Assembly (NCBI RefSeq): GCF_050410775.1
Contig: NZ_CP191229.1
DNA: 64,000 bases
Reading direction: 5' to 3' (one strand)
Source of the DNA: Erwinia sp050410775
GTDB lineage: Bacteria; Pseudomonadota; Gammaproteobacteria; Enterobacterales; Enterobacteriaceae
Shown here: positions 44,156 through 53,744 of the stretch, piece after piece
How the letters are laid out: the number at the start of each line of letters is the position of its first letter
Position numbering within the stretch: the stretch's first letter is position 1
Program-made: the position numbers and the translations under genes
The notes under the pieces: generated by a model
What the model saw: the letters and a program-made list of their open reading frames with translations, nothing else
Database searches by the model: none
Told to the model about the DNA's origin: nothing

Positions 44156-45304
44156 TCAGTCGCGCGGCATCCGTTGTCCGATGGCCAGCGAAGCGGCGAT
44201 ATTCCGTGCCGTCATCCGCACATTTTCCGCCGCGTTATCCAGCGCCTCCTCAAGCGTACAGATGCTGTAAAGCACGCTGAAGACCGCATCCAGCCCGTGC
44301 TGATGCACCACGCCGACATCCTCGGTCAGGCTGCCGGCAATGCCAATCACCGGCTTGTTATAGCGCTTCGCGACTTTCGCCACGCCAATCGGCACCTTGC
44401 CGTGAATGGTCTGGCTGTCGATGCGCCCTTCGCCGGTGATCACCAGCGTCGCCTCTTTCACCAGCTCGTCCAGCCCCAGCGCTTCAGTCACGATCTCAAT
44501 GCCGCGCCGCAGCTCCGCCTGGCAGAACGCATGCAGCGCCACACCCATACCGCCCGCCGCGCCGCCGCCGGGCACAGAGAGTACATCAATACCCAGATCG
44601 CGCTGAATAATCCCCGCATAATGCGCCAGCGCGTTATCCAGCTGCGTCACCAGCTCAGGGGTGGCGCCTTTCTGGGGGCCGAACACGGCCGATGCGCCCT
44701 CTTTACCCAGCAGCGGGTTGGTCACATCGCAGGCCACTTCAAAACGGCAATGCTGGATGCGCGCATCGAATTCACGCATATCAATGCTGTCGATGCTGGA
44801 CAACTCACCGCCGCCAAAACCGATTTGCTCTCCCCGCTTATCCAGCAGCCTCGCGCCGAGCGCCTGCACCATGCCAGCGCCGCCATCATTGGTCGCACTG
44901 CCGCCGATGCCGATAATAAAATGCTCCACGCCCTTATCCAGCGCGTTGCGGATCAGCTCGCCGGTTCCCCAGGAGGTGGTGATCAGCGGATCGCGCTTCG
45001 CGGCAGGCACCAGCTCCAGGCCGCTTGCGGCCGCCATTTCAATATAGGCACAGCTCCCGTCACCGGAGAGACCATAGAAAGCCGGCACACTCTCCCCCAG
45101 CGGCCCGGTGACCTCCAGCCGGACGATATGCCCGTCGGTGGCGGCCACCATCGCCTCGACCGTTCCTTCTCCGCCGTCTGCTACCGGCAGCTTAACGTAA
45201 TGGGCATCGGGAAAGATTTCACGAAAACCCAACTCGATCTGCGTCGCTACCTGCTGAGCAGACAGGCTCTCTTTATATGAATCCGGTGCGATTACTATTT
45301 TCAT
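44156..45304 (-). CDS. garK: Glycerate 2-kinase
   Basis: Phosphorylates D-glycerate to 2-phosphoglycerate, the last step of galactarate/glucarate breakdown. 382 residues of the GarK/GlxK type: MKIVIAPDSYKESLSA, VADGGEGTVEAM, GIGGSATNDGGAGM and GEGRIDSQTIHGKVPIG. GarK and its allantoin paralogue GlxK are hard to tell apart by sequence, but its place after garR and garL supports garK. Last gene of gudP-gudX-gudD-garL-garR-garK. Confidence 0.92.
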   Translation of the reverse strand: MKIVIAPDSYKESLSAQQVATQIELGFREIFPDAHYVKLPVADGGEGTVEAMVAATDGHIVRLEVTGPLGESVPAFYGLSGDGSCAYIEMAAASGLELVPAAKRDPLITTSWGTGELIRNALDKGVEHFIIGIGGSATNDGGAGMVQALGARLLDKRGEQIGFGGGELSSIDSIDMREFDARIQHCRFEVACDVTNPLLGKEGASAVFGPQKGATPELVTQLDNALAHYAGIIQRDLGIDVLSVPGGGAAGGMGVALHAFCQAELRRGIEIVTEALGLDELVKEATLVITGEGRIDSQTIHGKVPIGVAKVAKRYNKPVIGIAGSLTEDVGVVHQHGLDAVFSVLYSICTLEEALDNAAENVRMTARNIAASLAIGQRMPRD

Positions 45305-45379
45305 TCGTTATCCGGGCGCTGTTGAACCGGCCGGAGCCGGCGGTGCGGATCCCGGCTCTGCAACGAGCCGGATTGGGAA

Positions 45380-46264
45380 CTATCTGGTAATTTCCACTTT
45401 CGCTAACTTTTCATAATAGCAAGCCAGCGCGCTGTGATCGGCGGTGCCAAGCCCGTCAGCGCGCAGCGCCTGCATCATCTCCATCACGGCGGCGGTCAGC
45501 GGCAGCTGGCTGCCCACGTCGTGCGAGGTCTCCAGTGCGTTAGCTAAGTCTTTGATGTGCAGGTCGATACGGAATCCCGGCTTGAAGTTGCGCTCCATCA
45601 CCATAGGCGCTTTCGCATCCAGCACGGTGCTGCCCGCCAGGCCGCCGCGAATCGCCTGATACACCAGATCCGGATTCACTCCGGCCTTGGTCGCCAGCGT
45701 TAACGCTTCCGACATGGCCGCAATATTCAGCGCCACGATCACCTGATTTGCCAGCTTGGTGACGTTACCTGCGCCGATATCACCCGTATGCACCACCGAA
45801 CCCGCCATCGCTTTCATGATGTCGTAGCATTTGTCGAACAGCTCTTTATCGCCGCCCACCATCACTGACAGCGTTCCCTCTATCGCCTTCGGCTCGCCGC
45901 CGCTGACCGGGGCGTCCAGTAGCGCAATGCCTTTCTTCGCCAGCGCCTCATGGATTTCGCGGCTGGCAAGCGGCGCAATGGAGCTCATATCGATCACGAT
46001 GGTGCCGGACTTCGCGCCCTGGATTACGCTCTCCTCGCCCAGCAGCGCTTCCTTCACATGCGGCGAGTTGGGGAGCATGGTGATAATCACATCGCTCTGC
46101 TCTGCTACCGCTTTGGCGCTTGGGGCCGATGTCGCGCCCAGGTCAATCAGTTCAGCTTCGTTCTCCTGATGAGAGTCACGTACCACCAGCGAGTAGCCAG
46201 CTTTCAGCAGATTTTTGCTCATGGGTTTACCCATGATGCCAAGTCCAATAAATCCAATTTTCAT
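45380..46264 (-). CDS. garR: 2-hydroxy-3-oxopropionate (tartronate semialdehyde) reductase
   Basis: Reduces tartronate semialdehyde to D-glycerate with NAD(P)H. 294 residues, beta-hydroxyacid dehydrogenase family: Rossmann start MKIGFIGLGIMGKPMSKNLL, substrate loop DAPVSGGEPKAIEG, catalytic lysine in GNVTKLANQ. Start at 46264 rather than the adjacent 46267 (two ATGs in a row) follows family length. 22 nt after garL. Confidence 0.95.
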   Translation of the reverse strand: MKIGFIGLGIMGKPMSKNLLKAGYSLVVRDSHQENEAELIDLGATSAPSAKAVAEQSDVIITMLPNSPHVKEALLGEESVIQGAKSGTIVIDMSSIAPLASREIHEALAKKGIALLDAPVSGGEPKAIEGTLSVMVGGDKELFDKCYDIMKAMAGSVVHTGDIGAGNVTKLANQVIVALNIAAMSEALTLATKAGVNPDLVYQAIRGGLAGSTVLDAKAPMVMERNFKPGFRIDLHIKDLANALETSHDVGSQLPLTAAVMEMMQALRADGLGTADHSALACYYEKLAKVEITR

Positions 46265-46286
46265 CATCTTTCTCCTGAACGACGGG

Positions 46287-47057
46287 TTATTTTTTAAAGC
46301 GATCGCAAAGTGCCTGGGTGGCGCCACGGAACACGCCAACATCACTGCCTACGGCAACAAATCCGGCGCCCCATTCAAGGTAGCGGCGCGCATCGGCTTC
46401 CACCGGTGCCAGAATCCCGCTCGGCTTCCCGGCGGCCTTCGCACGATCGAAAATATATTTAATGACCTTAAGGACTTCCGGATGGGCGGGCTGGCCCAGA
46501 TAACCGAGCGCTGCGGAGAGATCGCCCGGTCCGACAAAGATCCCATCCACACCTTCGACGGCCGCGATGGCGTCAATATTGTCCACCGCCTGCTGAGTCT
46601 CGATCTGCACCAGCAGCGTGATGTTGTCGTTAACGGTGGTGTTGTACTCCGGCACCGTACCGTACATGTTGCTGCGGTGAGAGACGGAAACGCCCCGGAT
46701 CCCCAGCGGGGGATAGCGCGTGGAGGCCACAGCCCGCACCGCTTCTTCTTCGGTCTCCACAAAAGGGATCAAAAAGTTTGAGAAGCCAATATCCAGCAGG
46801 CGCTTAATGATCACCGGCTCATTGCACGGCGGACGCACCACCGGCGCGCTGACGCTGCCTTTCAGCGCCATCAGCTGAGGCACAAAAGTTGTGATGTCGT
46901 TAGGCGCGTGCTCGCCATCGAGCACCAGCCAGTCAAAACCTGCCAGGCCTAGTATTTCGGTAGTAACAGGGTTGGCCAGCGCGCACCAGCTACCGATCAG
47001 CGTTTCGCCGGCCAGCAGGCGCTGGCGGAAGCTGTTTGGGTTACTTACATAGCTCAT
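46287..47057 (-). CDS. garL: 2-dehydro-3-deoxyglucarate aldolase
   Basis: Splits 5-keto-4-deoxyglucarate and 2-keto-3-deoxyglucarate into pyruvate and tartronate semialdehyde. 256 residues, class II HpcH/HpaI family: GFDWLVLDGEHAPND with catalytic histidine, VRPPCNEPVIIKRLLDIG, LVQIETQQAVDN and FVGPGDLSAALG. 21 nt after gudD, consistent with one operon. Confidence 0.95.
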   Translation of the reverse strand: MSYVSNPNSFRQRLLAGETLIGSWCALANPVTTEILGLAGFDWLVLDGEHAPNDITTFVPQLMALKGSVSAPVVRPPCNEPVIIKRLLDIGFSNFLIPFVETEEEAVRAVASTRYPPLGIRGVSVSHRSNMYGTVPEYNTTVNDNITLLVQIETQQAVDNIDAIAAVEGVDGIFVGPGDLSAALGYLGQPAHPEVLKVIKYIFDRAKAAGKPSGILAPVEADARRYLEWGAGFVAVGSDVGVFRGATQALCDRFKK

Positions 47058-47078
47058 CAGTTTCTCCAGAAAGTAGTA

Positions 47079-48422
47079 TTAGCGCACCAGGCAGGGGCGT
47101 TTGTTATCGAAGGTCCAGTCCGGCACCAGGAACTGCATAGCCTGCGCATCATCCCGCGCGCCCAGCCCATGTTTCTGGTAAAGCTCGTGAGCTTTCATCA
47201 CCTGATCCATATCCAGCTCTACGCCCAGCCCTGGCTGCGCTGGCACCTCCACCATGCCGCCTTTGATCTGCAGCGGGGCTTTGGTCAGGCGCTGATTCCC
47301 TTCCTGCCAGATCCAGTGGGTATCAATGGCGGTGACGTTGCCCGGCGCAGCCGCCGCGACATGGGTAAACATTGCCAGTGAAATATCAAAATGGTTATTG
47401 GAGTGAGAGCCCCAGGTGAGGCCAAACTCGTGGCACATTTGCGCCACGCGAACGGAGCCCTGCATGGTCCAGAAGTGAGGGTCCGCCAGCGGAATATCGA
47501 CGGATTGCAGCGATAAGGTATGCCCCATCTGCCGCCAGTCGGTGGCGATCATATTGGTGGCGGTCGGCAGGCCGGTTGCGCGCCGGAATTCCGCCATCAC
47601 TTCACGCCCTGAATAGCCCTGCTCCGCGCCGCACGGGTCTTCCGCATAGGCCAGGACATCTTTCAGCTGCTTGCCAAGCGCAATCGCCTCATTCAGTGAC
47701 CAGGCGCCGTTAGGGTCAAGGGTGATGCGGGCTTCCGGGAAGCGCTTCGCCAGCGCCGTCACGGCTTCCGCCTCTTCACTGCCCGCCAGCACGCCGCCTT
47801 TCAGTTTGAAATCATTAAAGCCATATTTCTCATAGGCCGCTTCGGCCAGCCTGACCACGCTCTCCGGCGTCAACGCTTCTTCATGCCGCAGGCGATACCA
47901 GTCGCACTGCTCGTCGGGCTGGCTCTGGTAATCCAGCGGGGTTTTGCGGCGATCGCCGATGTAGAAGAGATACCCGAGCATTTCGACCCGGTCACGCTGC
48001 TGTCCGTCGCCGAGCAGGGAGGCGACGTTCACGCCCAGGTGCTGTCCGAGTAAATCCAGCAGGGCGGCCTCAATGCCGGTTACCACATGTATTGTGGTAC
48101 GCAAGTCGAAAGTCTGGTTGCCCCGCCCAGCGGCATCGCGATCGGCAAACGTCTGGCGTACCTTGCTGAGCAGGTTTTTATATTCTCCCAGACCTTGTCC
48201 GACGATCAGCGCGGCGGCATCTTCCAGCGTCTTGCGGATTTTCTCGCCGCCAGGGATTTCACCAACGCCGGTGTGGCCGGAGTTATCCTTGATGATCACA
48301 ATATTACGGGTGAAATAAGGTGCGTGGGCGCCGCTAAGGTTAAGCAGCATACTGTCATGCCCGGCCACCGGAATAACCTGCATCTCCGTTACCCGGGGAG
48401 TTGAGTGAACTTGACTCATCAT
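47079..48422 (-). CDS. gudD: Glucarate dehydratase GudD
   Basis: Dehydrates D-glucarate (and L-idarate) to 5-keto-4-deoxyglucarate. 447 residues, enolase superfamily: FNDFKLKGGVLAG with catalytic lysines, metal ligands in RITLDPNGAW, AYAEDPCGAEQG and TNMIATDW, and catalytic His in GSHSNNHFDISLAM. Closest to E. coli GudD by the start (VTEMQVIPVAGHDSMLLNLSGAHAP) and end. Two ATGs in tandem at 48422 and 48419, with AAGGA in front. Confidence 0.94.
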   Translation of the reverse strand: MMSQVHSTPRVTEMQVIPVAGHDSMLLNLSGAHAPYFTRNIVIIKDNSGHTGVGEIPGGEKIRKTLEDAAALIVGQGLGEYKNLLSKVRQTFADRDAAGRGNQTFDLRTTIHVVTGIEAALLDLLGQHLGVNVASLLGDGQQRDRVEMLGYLFYIGDRRKTPLDYQSQPDEQCDWYRLRHEEALTPESVVRLAEAAYEKYGFNDFKLKGGVLAGSEEAEAVTALAKRFPEARITLDPNGAWSLNEAIALGKQLKDVLAYAEDPCGAEQGYSGREVMAEFRRATGLPTATNMIATDWRQMGHTLSLQSVDIPLADPHFWTMQGSVRVAQMCHEFGLTWGSHSNNHFDISLAMFTHVAAAAPGNVTAIDTHWIWQEGNQRLTKAPLQIKGGMVEVPAQPGLGVELDMDQVMKAHELYQKHGLGARDDAQAMQFLVPDWTFDNKRPCLVR

Positions 48423-48445
48423 ATTGTCCTTATAGCTTGTAGAAT

Positions 48446-49783
48446 TCAGCGCCCGAAGGCGGGGCGTTTGCGATCGAACGTCCAGCCGGGGATAAGGTAC
48501 TGCATCGCCGTGGCGTCGTTGCGCGAGCCGCCTGGCAGGGTTTTATAGAGCTGATGCGCTTTTTCAACCTGCGCCCAGTCCAGCTCCACGCCCAGCCCGG
48601 GGGCGTCGGGAACGGCGATTTTCCCCTGACGGATTTGCAGCGGCGCTTTGGTCAGGCGCTGATCGCCCTCCTGCCAGATCCAGTGCGTATCGATAGCGGT
48701 TGGCTTGCCGGGGGCCGCCGCGCCGACGTGGGTAAACATCGCCAGCGAAATATCAAAATGGTTGTTGGAGTGGCAGCCCCAGGTCAGGCCCCACTCGTCG
48801 CACAGCTGAGCTACCCGCACCGCACCGCTCAGCGTCCAGAAATGCGGATCGGCCAGCGGGATATCCACGGCGTTGAGCATCACGGCGTGATTCAGCTCGC
48901 GCCAGTTGGTGGCGATCATATTGGTCGCGACCGGCAGCCCGGTTGCGCGACGGAACTCCGCCATCACCTCACGGCCCGAATACCCCTGCTCTGCGCCGCA
49001 GGGATCTTCGGCATAGGTCAGCGTGCCCTGCATATCCTTACAGAGCGCGATCGCCTCATCCAGATACCAGGCGCCGTTAGGATCAACGGTAATACGCGCC
49101 TCCGGAAACCGCTTTTTCATGGCTTTAACCGCGTCAATTTCCTGCTCGCCTGGCAGCACGCCGCCCTTCAGCTTGAAATCTTTAAAGCCATACTTATCCT
49201 GCGCAGCCTCGGCCAGCCTGACCACGGCGGCGCTGTCCATCGCTTTCTGGTGGCGCAGGTGATACCAGTCATGGCCTCCCTTCCCGCCGGGCAGATAAGG
49301 TAAATCGGTTTGCTCACGGTCGCCGATATAAAACAGGTAGCCCAGCACCGTGACTTCATCACGCTGCTTGCCCGGCCCCAACAGTTCCGCCACCGGCACG
49401 TTCAGGCACTGTCCCAGCAGGTCAAGCAGCGCCGCTTCCAGCGCGGCAACCGCATTGACGCGCAGTTCGAAAGTCCAGGCGCCTTTACCAAAGGTGTCGA
49501 AGTCGGCGGACTGATTGCCCAGGTGCACTTCCTGCACCAGGCGGTTCATTCTTGCCACCTCTTTCCCTTTCACCTGGGGAATAGCATCCACCAGCGTCTG
49601 GTAAATCGTCTCTCCGCCCGGCGCTTCGCCAACGCCGGTATGTCCGGCGCTGTCGGTCAGTACCACGATGTTGCGGGTGAAGTAGGCGCCGTGGGCGCCG
49701 CCGATATTCAGCAGCATGCTGTCATGCCCCGCCACCGGAATAACCTTCATATCGGTGACGACCGGGCTGCTTTGCGTATTCAT
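48446..49783 (-). CDS. gudX: Glucarate dehydratase-related protein GudX
   Basis: Paralogue of GudD (enolase superfamily), 445 residues, matching E. coli GudX in segments such as HAVMLNAVDIPLADPHFWTL and QEVHLGNQSADFDTFGKG. In E. coli it has low glucarate dehydratase activity and is not essential for growth on glucarate. The lysine, metal-ligand and histidine motifs of GudD are also present here. Its start overlaps the gudP stop (ATGA). Confidence 0.93.
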   Translation of the reverse strand: MNTQSSPVVTDMKVIPVAGHDSMLLNIGGAHGAYFTRNIVVLTDSAGHTGVGEAPGGETIYQTLVDAIPQVKGKEVARMNRLVQEVHLGNQSADFDTFGKGAWTFELRVNAVAALEAALLDLLGQCLNVPVAELLGPGKQRDEVTVLGYLFYIGDREQTDLPYLPGGKGGHDWYHLRHQKAMDSAAVVRLAEAAQDKYGFKDFKLKGGVLPGEQEIDAVKAMKKRFPEARITVDPNGAWYLDEAIALCKDMQGTLTYAEDPCGAEQGYSGREVMAEFRRATGLPVATNMIATNWRELNHAVMLNAVDIPLADPHFWTLSGAVRVAQLCDEWGLTWGCHSNNHFDISLAMFTHVGAAAPGKPTAIDTHWIWQEGDQRLTKAPLQIRQGKIAVPDAPGLGVELDWAQVEKAHQLYKTLPGGSRNDATAMQYLIPGWTFDRKRPAFGR

Positions 49784-51138
49784 AAAGCACCCTGATAAGG
49801 TTTCAGTTCGATACGCTTGATGTCACGCACCAGCACCAGATAGCTCAGCACGGCGACAAAGGCATGGATACCGACGTAAATCAGCGCACCGTTGTAAGAT
49901 CCCGTAGTGGCGATGATGTAGCCGATGGCGATTGGCGTGATGATGCCGGAGGCGTTACCGAACATATTGAACAGGCCGCCGCTCAGGCCGCTGATCTCTT
50001 TCGGTGCCGTATCGGCCATCACTGCCCAGCCCAGCGCACCCACGCCCTTGCCGAAGAACGCCAGCGCCATAAAGAACACCACCAGCCACTCGGTTTCGAC
50101 GTAGTTACAGACCACCATCGAAATCGACAGCATCATGCCCAGCACAATCGGCGTTTTACGGGCGATATTCAGGGAGCCGGTTTTGCGCATCAGCCAGTCG
50201 GAGATAACGCCGCCCAGCACGCCGCCGATGAAGCCGCAAATCGCTGGAACAGAGGCGATAATCCCCGCTTTAAGAATTGACATCCCGCGATCCTGGACCA
50301 GATAAACCGGGAACCAGGTAATAAAGAAGTAGGTCAGAGCGTTAATGCAGTATTGCCCCAGGTAAACCCCCATCATCATCCGCGAGCTGACCAGCTGTTT
50401 GATCTGATTAAGCTTGACGTTCCAGGGGACCTTACGCTCATCGGTTTTACGCTGATCCATATTGATCAGTGCGCCGCCCTGCTCCATATATTCCAGTTCG
50501 GCTTTGTTCACGCCCGGATGATCGTTCGGATCGTGAATCACCTTCAACCAGATAAAGCTGATGATGATGCCCAGCCCGCCCATAAACCAGAACACGTGTG
50601 CCCAGCCCACTTCGGACGTCAGCCAGCCCATGATCGGCGCGAAGATAACCGTGGCAAAGTACTGCGCGGAGTTAAAGATGGCCACAGCGGTGCCGCGCTC
50701 CTGAGCGGGAAACCAGGCGGCGACGATGCGGCTGTTACCCGGGAAGGAAGGCGCTTCGGCAAGCCCCACCATAAATCGCAGCAGGAACAGCGCCGCAATG
50801 ATGGTGAAACCGCTGAACAGATCGACAAATCCCTGCAGCAGCGTAAACAGCGACCAGAGGAAAATACTCCAGAAGTAGACGCGTTTGGAGCCGAAGCGGT
50901 CCAGCAGCCAGCCGCCGGGGATCTGACCAATCACGTAAGCCCATGAGAAGGCGGAGAAGATATAGCCGAGTCCGACAGGATCCAGGCCGATGTCTTTGGA
51001 CATGGCGGAACCGGCGATAGCGATAGTCGCGCGGTCACCATAGTTAAAGGAGGTAACGATAAACAGCATCACTACTATCCAATAGCGGGCATTAGTTCTT
51101 TTTTGCACGGTGCCTGCTGTGCTACTGACTGAATTCAT
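49780..51138 (-). CDS. gudP: D-glucarate/galactarate permease GudP
   Basis: Proton-linked uptake of glucarate and galactarate. 452 residues, anion:cation symporter family of the major facilitator superfamily, 12 predicted helices: YWIVVMLFIVTSFNYGDRATIAIAG, IGQIPGGWLLDRFGSKRVY and GLAEAPSFPGNSRIVAAWFP. First gene of the gud/gar operon, with AGGAG before the start. Divergent from garD. Confidence 0.94.
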   Translation of the reverse strand: MNSVSSTAGTVQKRTNARYWIVVMLFIVTSFNYGDRATIAIAGSAMSKDIGLDPVGLGYIFSAFSWAYVIGQIPGGWLLDRFGSKRVYFWSIFLWSLFTLLQGFVDLFSGFTIIAALFLLRFMVGLAEAPSFPGNSRIVAAWFPAQERGTAVAIFNSAQYFATVIFAPIMGWLTSEVGWAHVFWFMGGLGIIISFIWLKVIHDPNDHPGVNKAELEYMEQGGALINMDQRKTDERKVPWNVKLNQIKQLVSSRMMMGVYLGQYCINALTYFFITWFPVYLVQDRGMSILKAGIIASVPAICGFIGGVLGGVISDWLMRKTGSLNIARKTPIVLGMMLSISMVVCNYVETEWLVVFFMALAFFGKGVGALGWAVMADTAPKEISGLSGGLFNMFGNASGIITPIAIGYIIATTGSYNGALIYVGIHAFVAVLSYLVLVRDIKRIELKPYQGAL

Positions 51139-51670
51139 GGTGCACTCCTGAAATATAGCGGTCAGGCAAACTCACTCTGGACGGCATACACATCGCGTTG
51201 GGTATCAGAATGATGTTAGGTTTAACATAGCGATTATTTAGCAGAATAGTCGTACGCCAATTTAAATAGCTCATCGTCCTGTTCGCTAAAAAGTATATGA
51301 ACCGTGCAGCCGGAACACATCGGGTAAATGCCCTACATAATGATTTAATATTCTCTTTTTCTCTGGCGCTTGCACAACCTCCTGCGGGCTGGCTCACGCT
51401 TCGTCAGCGTTATGAGGCATCAGTCACACTCCGCATCAAATGACCTTATCTTTGTGAGCCCTCTCACTGATATCTGTTCTTATGCCTGAAAAGCTGGCGA
51501 CATCTGCGCCATGATGTCGGACATATGCATAATGTGTTTCCCCTGGACCGCTTCTATACTGGTTTCCAGCAGAATAGCGACTGGCGTCAGAAATGATTAA
51601 AAAAGGATGCACCTTCGTTCGGAAGAGAGATTTCTCCTTTACTACTATTTGATTCAGGACGTGTTGAGCA
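51139..51670. promoter_or_regulatory. gudP-garD divergent regulatory region
   Basis: 532-bp gap with the promoters of the gud/gar operon and garD. Besides a CRP-like site, it has a cluster of ACAT/ATGT half-sites at 51499-51545, including GACATC-(8 nt)-GATGTC (51499-51518). In E. coli all gar, gud and garD operons are activated by CdaR; a CdaR site is likely here but no consensus was secure enough to place it. Confidence 0.55.
51453..51468. promoter_or_regulatory. CRP-like site upstream of garD
   Basis: TGTGA-GCCCTC-TCACT matches TGTGA-N6-TCACA with one mismatch. It lies about 205 nt before garD and 315 nt before gudP. It would make the sugar-acid locus sensitive to catabolite repression. 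Confidence 0.55.
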
Positions 51671-53230
51671 ATGAACATTCCCTTAAACGATCGGCCTCTT
51701 TATATAAAAGTGCACGAAAACGACAACGTTGCCATTGTGGTAAATAATAATGGCCTGAAAGCGGGCACTGAATTTCCATGCGGATTAATCTTAAAAGAAC
51801 ATATTCCCCAGGGGCATAAAGTTGCGCTGAGCGAAATAGCTCAGGGCGGAAATATCGTTCGCTACGGCGAGGTGATCGGCTACGCCCTGCGGGATATCCC
51901 TCGCGGCAGCTGGATCGATGAGTCGCTGGTGGTCTTACCCGAAGCGCCGGCGCTCGCCAGCCTGCCGCTGGCCAATGCCGTTCCGCCTGCCTTGCCGCCG
52001 CTGGAAGGCTATACCTTTGAGGGGTATCGCAACGCTGACGGCAGCGTGGGCACCCGCAACCTGCTGGCGATCACCACCAGCGTCCACTGCGTCGCGGGCG
52101 TGGTCGATTATGTGGTCAATATCATTGAGCGCCAGCTGCTGCCTAACTACCCCAACGTGGACGGCGTGGTGGCGCTGAACCATTTGTACGGCTGCGGCGT
52201 GGCGATTAACGCCCCGGCGGCGGTGATACCGATCCGCACCATTCATAACCTGGCCCTGAACCCCAACTTTGGCGGGGAGGTGATGGTTGTCGGTCTCGGC
52301 TGTGAAAAACTCCAGCCCGAGCGGCTGCTGGAGGGCACGCCGGACGTTCAGGCGATCTCTCTGGGTGAGGAGGATGTGGTCAGGTTGCAGGATGAAAAGC
52401 ACGTTGGTTTCGAATCGATGGTCGACGATATTTTGCAGGTCGCCGAGCGCCACCTTCAGCGGCTTAACCAGCGCCAGCGCGAGACGGTGCCGGCCTCGGA
52501 GCTGGTGGTGGGCATGCAGTGTGGCGGTAGCGATGCGTTTTCCGGCGTGACCGCCAATCCGGCCGTTGGGTTCGCCTCCGATCTGCTGGTGCGCTGCGGC
52601 GCGACGGTGATGTTTTCTGAAGTGACCGAGGTCCGCGACGCGGTCCATCTGTTAACGCCAAGGGTGGCGGATGAAGAAGTAGGGAAACGTCTGCTGGAAG
52701 AGATGGCCTGGTACGATGACTATCTCAATATGGGGAAAACCGATCGCAGCGCCAACCCTTCTCCGGGCAACAAAAAAGGCGGGCTGGCCAACGTGGTGGA
52801 AAAAGCGCTGGGCTCCATCGCCAAATCGGGACGCAGCGCTATCGCGGAAGTGCTCTCTCCGGGACAACGCCCTACCCGCCGGGGTCTGATCTACGCCGCC
52901 ACGCCGGCCAGTGACTTCGTCTGCGGCACTCAGCAGATGGCCTCAGGCATAACGCTGCAAGTTTTCACCACGGGACGGGGAACGCCCTACGGGCTGGCGG
53001 CCATTCCGGTTATCAAAATGGCAACGCGTAACGCGCTGGCGGATCGCTGGCACGACTTAATGGATATTAACGCAGGTACCATTGCAACGGGAGAAGAGAG
53101 TATTGAGCAGGTCGGCTGGCGACTGTTTGAGCTGATTCTGGATATTGCGAGCGGCCGTAAAGAAACCTGGTCCGATCGCTGGGGCATTCGTAATTCGCTG
53201 GCCGTATTCAACCCGGCGCCGGTGACCTGA
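51671..53230 (+). CDS. garD: Galactarate dehydratase GarD
   Basis: Iron-dependent dehydratase of meso-galactarate, giving 5-keto-4-deoxyglucarate. 519 residues, UxaA/GarD family: N-terminal SAF-like domain (DNVAIVVNNNGLKAGTEF), then GYRNADGSVGTRNLLAI, HLYGCGVAINAP, VGLGCEKLQP and MQCGGSDAFSGVTANPAVG with conserved cysteines. Monocistronic and divergent from gudP. In E. coli garD stands alone and gar and gud operons are elsewhere. Confidence 0.95.
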   Translation: MNIPLNDRPLYIKVHENDNVAIVVNNNGLKAGTEFPCGLILKEHIPQGHKVALSEIAQGGNIVRYGEVIGYALRDIPRGSWIDESLVVLPEAPALASLPLANAVPPALPPLEGYTFEGYRNADGSVGTRNLLAITTSVHCVAGVVDYVVNIIERQLLPNYPNVDGVVALNHLYGCGVAINAPAAVIPIRTIHNLALNPNFGGEVMVVGLGCEKLQPERLLEGTPDVQAISLGEEDVVRLQDEKHVGFESMVDDILQVAERHLQRLNQRQRETVPASELVVGMQCGGSDAFSGVTANPAVGFASDLLVRCGATVMFSEVTEVRDAVHLLTPRVADEEVGKRLLEEMAWYDDYLNMGKTDRSANPSPGNKKGGLANVVEKALGSIAKSGRSAIAEVLSPGQRPTRRGLIYAATPASDFVCGTQQMASGITLQVFTTGRGTPYGLAAIPVIKMATRNALADRWHDLMDINAGTIATGEESIEQVGWRLFELILDIASGRKETWSDRWGIRNSLAVFNPAPVT

Positions 53231-53237
53231 CGGCAGT

Positions 53238-53260
53238 GCCCCTGTCGTCTGAACAGGGGC
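53238..53260. terminator. Stem-loop between convergent garD and yqcA
   Basis: Perfect 8-bp stem GCCCCTGT / ACAGGGGC with a 7-nt loop, between the garD stop (53230) and yqcA stop (53273). No U-tract on either side. Confidence 0.6.
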
Positions 53261-53272
53261 GCGCTCAGCGGG

Positions 53273-53722
53273 TCAGCCTAGTTGCCTGGCCCACGTTTCC
53301 ACCCAGGGAGAGGCAATCTCTTCCGGTTCAGGGTGCTCTGAAGCATCAATCATCAGCACATCCCCTACGCGCGTGGCGCCATGCTCCTGTAACAGCGCGT
53401 CAAATTTTCTGCCGCCGCCGCAGAAATCATCATAGCTGCTGTCGCCCAGCGCAATAAGGCCGTAGCGCAAGGCGGGCTGATGGCCCAGCTTCGCTTTCAT
53501 CTCGCGATAGAGCGGTGCGATGCTGTCCGGCAGTTCCCCCTGCCCGGTCGTGGAGGTCACAATCAACACGACGTGATCGGCATAACGCTGCCAGTCGTCG
53601 AGGCCAGGATCTTCAAAGATTTTCACCTGGTGACCTTCGTCAGTCAGTAAAGGCTCCGCTTCTTCAGCAACCAGCAGCGAGTTGCCGTACATCGTCCCTA
53701 CAAAAATGCCTACCTGAGCCAT
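53273..53722 (-). CDS. yqcA: Flavodoxin-family protein YqcA
   Basis: 149-residue short-chain flavodoxin of the MioC/YqcA type. FMN phosphate loop FVGTMYGNS near the start, then TSTTGQGELPDSI and ALGDSSYDDFCGGG, all FMN-contact loops. Likely electron carrier; partner not known. ATG at 53722 has GGAG before it. Same strand and order as truC and yqcC, as in E. coli. Confidence 0.94.
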   Translation of the reverse strand: MAQVGIFVGTMYGNSLLVAEEAEPLLTDEGHQVKIFEDPGLDDWQRYADHVVLIVTSTTGQGELPDSIAPLYREMKAKLGHQPALRYGLIALGDSSYDDFCGGGRKFDALLQEHGATRVGDVLMIDASEHPEPEEIASPWVETWARQLG

Positions 53723-53744
53723 ATTTATCTCCATTAGCCTGGGC

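Noticed and set aside
44174..45280. 368-codon open frame on the plus strand
   Set aside because: Antisense of garK; no family match.
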